From positions 1-24,829 of the IMG/VR virus record IMGVR_UViG_3300037189_012624: a stretch of 24,829 nt of DNA; one strand, written 5' to 3'. The number at the start of each line of letters is the position of its first letter. Positions within the stretch are counted from its first letter, which is position 1. Origin of the DNA: a virus. Positions 21,591 through 24,829 of the stretch are shown here, piece after piece. Position numbers and translations under genes: made by a program. The notes below the pieces were generated by a model. It saw nothing but the letters and a program-made list of their open reading frames with translations. It did no database searches and was not told where the DNA came from.

Positions 21591-21619
21591 CACCTCAGGG
21601 AACTGAGGTGTATTTTTTT
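21591..21619 (+). terminator. Intrinsic terminator
   Basis: CACCTCAG (21591-21598) pairs with CTGAGGTG (21603-21610) over a 4-nt loop and is followed by TATTTTTTT. A CTTTCCATGC...GCATGGAAAAA inverted pair (21643-21684) lies just beyond. Confidence 0.9.
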
Positions 21620-21734
21620 ATCTTTTTTAGTGGGTTGCCAATCTTTCCATGCGCTTCCCTTTTAGCCTCCGGGGCATGGAAAAACACACCACCCCGGTCT
21701 GCATCTTCTTCCTCAAAAAACTTTGCTGAAATGC

Positions 21735-21762
21735 TTGACAAAAGACTTGCGTTTGGTATCCT
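21735..21762 (+). promoter_or_regulatory. Promoter of membrane protein gene
   Basis: TTGACA (21735-21740), 16-bp spacer, TATCCT (21757-21762). It lies about 45 bp before the ATG at 21807. Confidence 0.55.
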
Positions 21763-21806
21763 TGCTATGTGGGTTGATTGACTCACGCTTTCGATTGGAG
21801 ATTGAA

Positions 21807-22046
21807 ATGGAAATCAAGTTCGTAGTTCGTAGATTCTTTGCTGGGTTACTGACGCTACCTTTTGCGCTCGCGGGATACTTTGTCGCATACGCGTTGTTGG
21901 TAATGCTAGGCACAGGTCCTATTGGTTCGTGGCGAGACCCTGTTGCCAACTTCCCACTCATCTCGTTTGTGTGGATGTTGTTCTGGGTGTTCCTGCCTAT
22001 CATCTGGCGTTTCGCTGGGGCAGAGGGACAGAGCGTAAAGAAGTAG
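21807..22046 (+). CDS. Small membrane protein with two spans
   Basis: 79 aa from ATG 21807, with TTGGAG upstream; the longer frame from 21723 crosses the promoter. Two hydrophobic segments, residues about 11-36 (GLLTLPFALAGYFVAYALLV) and about 52-68 (LISFVWMLFWVFLPIIW), are separated by a short loop with GTGPIGSWRDP. The N-terminus is basic and the C-terminus short and charged. It could be a holin, a superinfection or host-envelope factor, or another small phage membrane protein; sequence does not decide. Confidence 0.75.
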   Translation: MEIKFVVRRFFAGLLTLPFALAGYFVAYALLVMLGTGPIGSWRDPVANFPLISFVWMLFWVFLPIIWRFAGAEGQSVKK

Positions 22047-22066
22047 AAAAAGTTTTACGACACGCC

Positions 22067-22096
22067 TTGACAAATGTCGGGGCGTTGTCGTATACT
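22067..22096 (+). promoter_or_regulatory. Promoter with GACA-AA-TGTC over -35
   Basis: TTGACA (22067-22072), 18 bp, TATACT (22091-22096), nearly identical in its first 12 bases and -10 to the promoter at 18237. Confidence 0.8.
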
Positions 22097-22134
22097 TTAT
22101 CTTGTTGGAACTTTTATTTTAGGAGATGATGCAA

Positions 22135-22596
22135 ATGACCAACTTTTCACCTGCGAGCGAGCGCCAAGTCTCGTTCCTACAATCACTACTCGCCGAGCGC
22201 GACAACGCTCTCGTAGTCGAGTTCGCGGGGCTTACCTCAAAGCAAGCCTCAGAGTTCATTGGAACTCTCATCAACGCACCTAAGCGTGTCGCTGGCGTTC
22301 GCGCTGACTTCCCTGTCCTTGAAGGTATGTATCGCGACAACGCGGGAATCATCTACAAGGTTCAGGCATCACGCGAGACAGGTCGCCTCTACGCCAAGCA
22401 CCTCGATGTCGCCGAGCGCAAGTTCGAGTTCGAGGCTGGGGCTATGCGCCACCTCACCGCCGAGATGCGTATGACCATTGCCGAGGCTAAGGCTTTCGGT
22501 GTTGAATACGGTTTCTGCGTTGTGTGCGGTAAGTTCCTTACCGACGCTCGTTCCGTTGCTGACGGAATCGGTCCTGTCTGTGCGAGGAAAGTCTAA
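22135..22596 (+). CDS. Protein with C-terminal zinc-finger motif (DUF6011-like)
   Basis: 153 aa from ATG 22135, 9 nt after AGGAG; ATGs at 22126 and 22129 are too close to the site. The N-terminal part (SERQVSFLQSLLAERDNALV, TSKQASEFIGTLINAPKRV) is helical. The C-terminus FCVVCGKFLTDARSVADGIG followed by PVCARKV is the CxxCGxxLTDxxSxxxGxGPxC signature I associate with DUF6011-type zinc modules common in actinobacteria and their phages. The central part is basic/aromatic (GIIYKVQASRETGRLYAKHL). Possibly nucleic-acid binding. The stop overlaps the next start as TAATG. Confidence 0.8.
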   Translation: MTNFSPASERQVSFLQSLLAERDNALVVEFAGLTSKQASEFIGTLINAPKRVAGVRADFPVLEGMYRDNAGIIYKVQASRETGRLYAKHLDVAERKFEFEAGAMRHLTAEMRMTIAEAKAFGVEYGFCVVCGKFLTDARSVADGIGPVCARKV

Positions 22597-22745
22597 TGGG
22601 CGCGACACGGACAGAGCCGAAGTCGGTCTGCTGTAACGCCGACTACCTTTGGTTGCGGTGCGACGAGTGCGACGAGTCGGTCAACGAGGGCGAGGGACAC
22701 GACTTCGCCACCTGCTCTTCGTGCGGTGCTGACATAGACGACTAA
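22596..22745 (+). CDS. 49-aa zinc-ribbon protein
   Basis: ATG 22596 overlaps the TAA of the preceding gene. The frame reads MGATRTEPKSVCCNADYLWL, then RCDECDESVN and ATCSSCGADIDD, ending at TAA 22743. Two CxxC pairs plus an N-terminal CC make a classic small zinc ribbon. It is followed 13 bp later by a strong terminator, so the pair 22135/22596 forms one unit. Function unknown. Confidence 0.75.
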   Translation: MGATRTEPKSVCCNADYLWLRCDECDESVNEGEGHDFATCSSCGADIDD

Positions 22746-22758
22746 CGGCACGGATAAG

Positions 22759-22790
22759 CCCCCGCTGGATAACGGCGGGGGTTTTCTTTT
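22759..22790 (+). terminator. Intrinsic terminator
   Basis: CCCCCGC (22759-22765) pairs with GCGGGGG (22775-22781) over a 9-nt loop, followed by TTTTCTTTT. The loop end contains an ACGGC word. Confidence 0.9.
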
Positions 22791-23766
22791 ACCCTGACGG
22801 CTGGCACGGAACACGGTTCGCTTGTTCTGACGGCTGGGCTTGTATAGACAGACGGCTAAGGGTTGACGGCTGGCTTGTATAAGCAAACGGCAAGTCCTAA
22901 CGGCTTGGGTTTTATCGGTATGTAGGTAAGCACACCCAAGCCCAACGGTGAGTGTTTTTTGAGTGGTATGTATGTAGGCGTGGAAACCATTGACGGTGAC
23001 TCTTTTTGGAAGGAATCGTAGATGGAAGCAAATGCAGTGGAAGGTGCGAAAAGCATAAGAAGGCTCATCAAAAGCATAAGAGGCTGTGAAGAAGCGAAAA
23101 AGAGGGAAGGTTTGATGAGTTCAGAAGAAAAAGTGTGGGAAATCAAATCAGGTTGGCTGTTTTTCCTTGTTTTGCAGAAAGAAAGAGTTTTCCTGCTGAG
23201 GAAGACGCATGGAAAATTTAAGGACTTGACTTTTATGCACGCATCAGGATTTCTAAAACTTATGAACTTCTGAGGAAAAAGTCTTTCTTCTGAGGCAATG
23301 TGCGTTGTAAAACGCGTTGAAGGTAGGCTTTGCAGAGCCTTTCTGGGTCGAAAACCTGAAGAGTGGGCTATTCCTCGCTAAAACTTGACTTTCTGAGGAA
23401 AATGTGTGGGAACTTTTTTCTGGAAAATGCAGAGGAAGCAAACAGGTGGCCAGTTTTTCCATGCGCCTTATGTTTTATTTATTCAGTTTGGGACCTCAGG
23501 CATCAGAACTTTCTTGTTTTTCTGACGAGGAAGCAGGTTCGCGAAGGCTCATCTGCAAATAAAAACATAAAGACTATGTAATAACGCAACCAGGTCATCA
23601 CGCTTCTCTGCATTTGTCAAGTTTTTTTGCAGGTTTGTCCCAATGTGTATAGTTTTTCGCGATTTCTTTACAGATTCCTCATCAGGTCGAACAAGTGTTC
23701 GAGAAGCAGGACTCCTCTGCTGACCGGGTGGCCGATTTTTCCATGCTGGGAGGTTGGCTATTGGGC
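22791..23766. other. Large non-coding region of dispersed words
   Basis: Nearly 1 kb without a supportable gene. The left part has three exact ACGGYNNGC words (22797, 22813, 22866) and several near copies to 22994. The middle is rich in GCATAAG, GAGGAA and TCTGAGG(A/C)AA (about 23262, 23290, 23393), and holds GCATGGAAAA (23207) and TTTTTCCATGC (23454-23464, 23736-23746), the last two preceded by GGTGGCC. TTGACTTT occurs at about 23224, 23385 and 23767. AGGCT/AGCCT (about 23325-23340) and TCGAAC-AAGT-GTTCGA (about 23688-23703) are short hairpins. The frames at 23022 and 23363 look spurious. Confidence 0.55.
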
Positions 23767-23802
23767 TTGACTTTCTCCTCATCACTTCGTATGCTGGGAC
23801 TA
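23767..23802 (+). promoter_or_regulatory. Promoter giving a leaderless mRNA
   Basis: TTGACT (23767-23772), 17-bp spacer, TATGCT (23790-23795), then six bases to the ATG at 23802. Transcription would normally start 6-8 nt after the -10, at or next to the A of the start codon. No Shine-Dalgarno is present. Confidence 0.75.
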
Positions 23803-24233
23803 TGAAAAAACTATTAGTGCTTCAGGGTCTCCCGGCTTCAGGCAAATCGACTCATGCAAAGGAACTCCTCGCGCTCGCCGAGGAAGGAACAGCCTTGCGT
23901 ATCAACAATGACGAACTGAGTCTGATGTTGCATGGAAGAACCTTTACCCCCGGCGATTCAAAGGCTTCTCAGTTGTTAGGAAAGATTCGGGCTGAGATTA
24001 TTCGCAATGCGTTCAGGCTGGGGTATCAGTTGGTCATCGTTGATAACACCAATCTTTCTCCGAAGACTTTCAAATCTTTACAGCGTATCGCCGAAGATTG
24101 CGAAGCCGAGTTTGAGTGCGACAATTCTTTCTTGGCTGTTCCGATTGAAGAGTGTCTTCGCCGAAACGCAATGCGAGAGAATCCCGTGCCAGAAAAAGTT
24201 ATTTGGGAAATGGCAAAACTAATTCGGGAATAA
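23802..24233 (+). CDS. Polynucleotide-kinase-like P-loop kinase
   Basis: 143 aa from ATG 23802. The upstream extension to 23754 would translate the promoter and is rejected. MKKLLVLQGLPASGKSTHAK has the P-loop GLPASGKST at residues 9-17; RINNDELSLMLHG carries the Asp expected in the acceptor site, and VIVDNTNLSPKTF and RNAMRENPVP match the kinase half of T4-type polynucleotide kinases, which phosphorylate 5'-OH ends of DNA or RNA. The phosphatase half is absent. A role in repairing cleaved tRNA or DNA ends is the usual family role and is inferred here. It has its own promoter and a probable leaderless start. Confidence 0.85.
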   Translation: MKKLLVLQGLPASGKSTHAKELLALAEEGTALRINNDELSLMLHGRTFTPGDSKASQLLGKIRAEIIRNAFRLGYQLVIVDNTNLSPKTFKSLQRIAEDCEAEFECDNSFLAVPIEECLRRNAMRENPVPEKVIWEMAKLIRE

Positions 24234-24235
24234 AC

Positions 24236-24289
24236 TTGACAAAGTTCTAGTTGTATGATTTAGTATAAGTAGTATCTCTTGAAAGGAGA
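24236..24289 (+). promoter_or_regulatory. Promoter and SD hairpin of 24295 gene
   Basis: TTGACA (24236-24241), 17 bp, TTTAGT (24259-24264). The leader contains TCTCTT-GAA-AGGAGA (24275-24289), 5 nt before GTG 24295. The -35 begins 3 nt after the stop of the kinase gene. Confidence 0.7.
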
Positions 24290-24294
24290 CCAAA

Positions 24295-24480
24295 GTGATT
24301 GACTTCACAAACATCAACATCGTTGCTGGGTTAGTTGGACTGAACCAGAACAACACCGAAACCTGCCCTAAGTGCGAGAGCATTATCAACGCCGACAATC
24401 CACTCATCGACGCCGAGCGTTATTGGGTCAATGACTTTACTGGCTACTGCCTAGATTGCTACGACCCAACTCCGTTATAA
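24295..24480 (+). CDS. 61-aa zinc-ribbon-like protein
   Basis: Start GTG 24295 with AGGAGA 5 nt upstream. The N-terminus is hydrophobic (FTNINIVAGLVGLNQ), then ETCPKCESIINADN and GYCLDCYDPTPL give two CxxC pairs 30 residues apart, typical of a small zinc ribbon. Own promoter and regulated-looking leader. It resembles in size and layout the other small Cys proteins of this window. Function unknown. Confidence 0.75.
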   Translation: MIDFTNINIVAGLVGLNQNNTETCPKCESIINADNPLIDAERYWVNDFTGYCLDCYDPTPL

Positions 24481-24486
24481 ACAAAC

Positions 24487-24540
24487 TTGACAAAGATGTC
24501 GTAGGTATGCTTTACTATACAAGTATCTCTTGAAAGGAGA
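24487..24540 (+). promoter_or_regulatory. Promoter and SD hairpin of 24546 gene
   Basis: TTGACA (24487-24492), 18 bp, TTTACT (24511-24516); GACA-AAGA-TGTC covers the -35. The leader has TCTCTT-GAA-AGGAGA (24526-24540), 5 nt before ATG 24546. Confidence 0.7.
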
Positions 24541-24545
24541 AACCA

Positions 24546-24824
24546 ATGAAACTAACAATCGAACACAATGACGCGGGACAGAGAGTAGTAGGGGGCGTTC
24601 CTTACACCAAACTAACTCCGTCAGACCTCATTACTTACTGGGGAGCAATCGTAGGCTCGAACTCCGATGGCGACCTTGCTGTCTGGGATGGAGAGGCAGA
24701 TGTAATTCACATCTTCAACGCTAACGCCGATGGGACTTACGACTACTCCACCGACATTGAAGAAGACCTAGCAGGGCGAGACCTCGCCTTTGTGATGGAA
24801 CTAACCGAACAACTATTCATCTAA
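24546..24824 (+). CDS. Hypothetical acidic protein
   Basis: 92 aa, ATG 24546 after a strong ribosome site. Acidic, alpha/beta (MKLTIEHNDAGQRVVGGVPY, TYWGAIVGSNSDGDLAVWDG, IEEDLAGRDLAFVMEL), with no Cys, span or known motif. It is the last complete gene; GGAGA following its stop is probably the ribosome site of the next gene outside the window. Confidence 0.75.
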   Translation: MKLTIEHNDAGQRVVGGVPYTKLTPSDLITYWGAIVGSNSDGDLAVWDGEADVIHIFNANADGTYDYSTDIEEDLAGRDLAFVMELTEQLFI

Positions 24825-24829
24825 GGAGA

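Noticed and set aside
23022-23273. An 83-codon plus-strand frame with a fair ribosome site
   Set aside because: The translation follows repeated DNA words (GCATAAG, GAGGAA) shared with other non-coding zones and shows no protein-like pattern. Not excluded, but not supported.
23549-23785. Minus-strand frame and TTGACAAATG on the minus strand near 23627
   Set aside because: No -10 at proper distance and no protein-like features.

Overview
The window looks like part of the genome of a tailed phage of an actinobacterium, probably one of moderate GC such as the freshwater lineages. Evidence for this: a ClgR-like XRE regulator, a Mom/XF1762-like acetyltransferase pair, a MoxR AAA+ ATPase beside a VWA protein, an endolysin-like protein with a peptidoglycan-binding tail, a terminase-small-subunit-like protein, many tiny zinc-ribbon proteins, and dense gene packing with TAATG/ATGA overlaps. 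No integrase, portal, capsid, large terminase, rRNA or convincing tRNA is visible. The host is inferred, not shown.

Layout. (1) Positions 1-4924 are a minus-strand block: a 78-aa protein, a 1178-aa secreted coiled-coil protein with a PA14-like domain, two small membrane proteins, and a Cys-cluster protein running off the left edge. (2) Positions 4925-5390 are a divergent control region with eight copies of a GATAGTATC-type palindrome and three copies of a composite with TTCAAAAAAG. (3) Positions 5391-9104 are a tight plus-strand cassette: Cys-rich protein, first Mom-like acetyltransferase, two unknowns, glycosyltransferase, 47-aa zinc protein, second Mom-like acetyltransferase and a Lys/Ala-rich protein, closed by a terminator. 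DNA or virion modification is the most economical reading. (4) Positions 9105-11940 hold a structured leader, a terminase-small-subunit-like gene, a 69-aa gene, an endolysin-like gene with no visible catalytic Cys, and a structured intergenic zone. (5) Positions 11941-19799 hold short transcription units, many with their own ACTTGACA promoter, including the MoxR/VWA-HEXXH pair, a WGR protein, zinc ribbons and the ClgR-like regulator. (6) Positions 19800-24829 continue with small genes separated by two large non-coding zones (20345-21131 and 22746-23801), a polynucleotide-kinase-like gene with a probable leaderless mRNA, and two further small genes.

The strongest unexplained signal is non-coding. 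A 9-bp oriented word, ACGG(C/T)NNGC, occurs about 30 times by eye, always on the plus strand, in four clusters. It appears between genes and also inside genes as Thr-Ala-Ser or Thr-Val-Ser codons. A second dispersed word, TTTTTCCATGC (or its complement), marks hairpins and gene ends. Other recurring elements are a stereotyped promoter family with TGACA/TGTCA arms around the -35 box, a mini-hairpin (TCTCTT-GAA-AGGAGA) enclosing the Shine-Dalgarno of four genes, and two promoters whose -10 box lies inside a long palindrome. Counts were made by eye and no database search was run.
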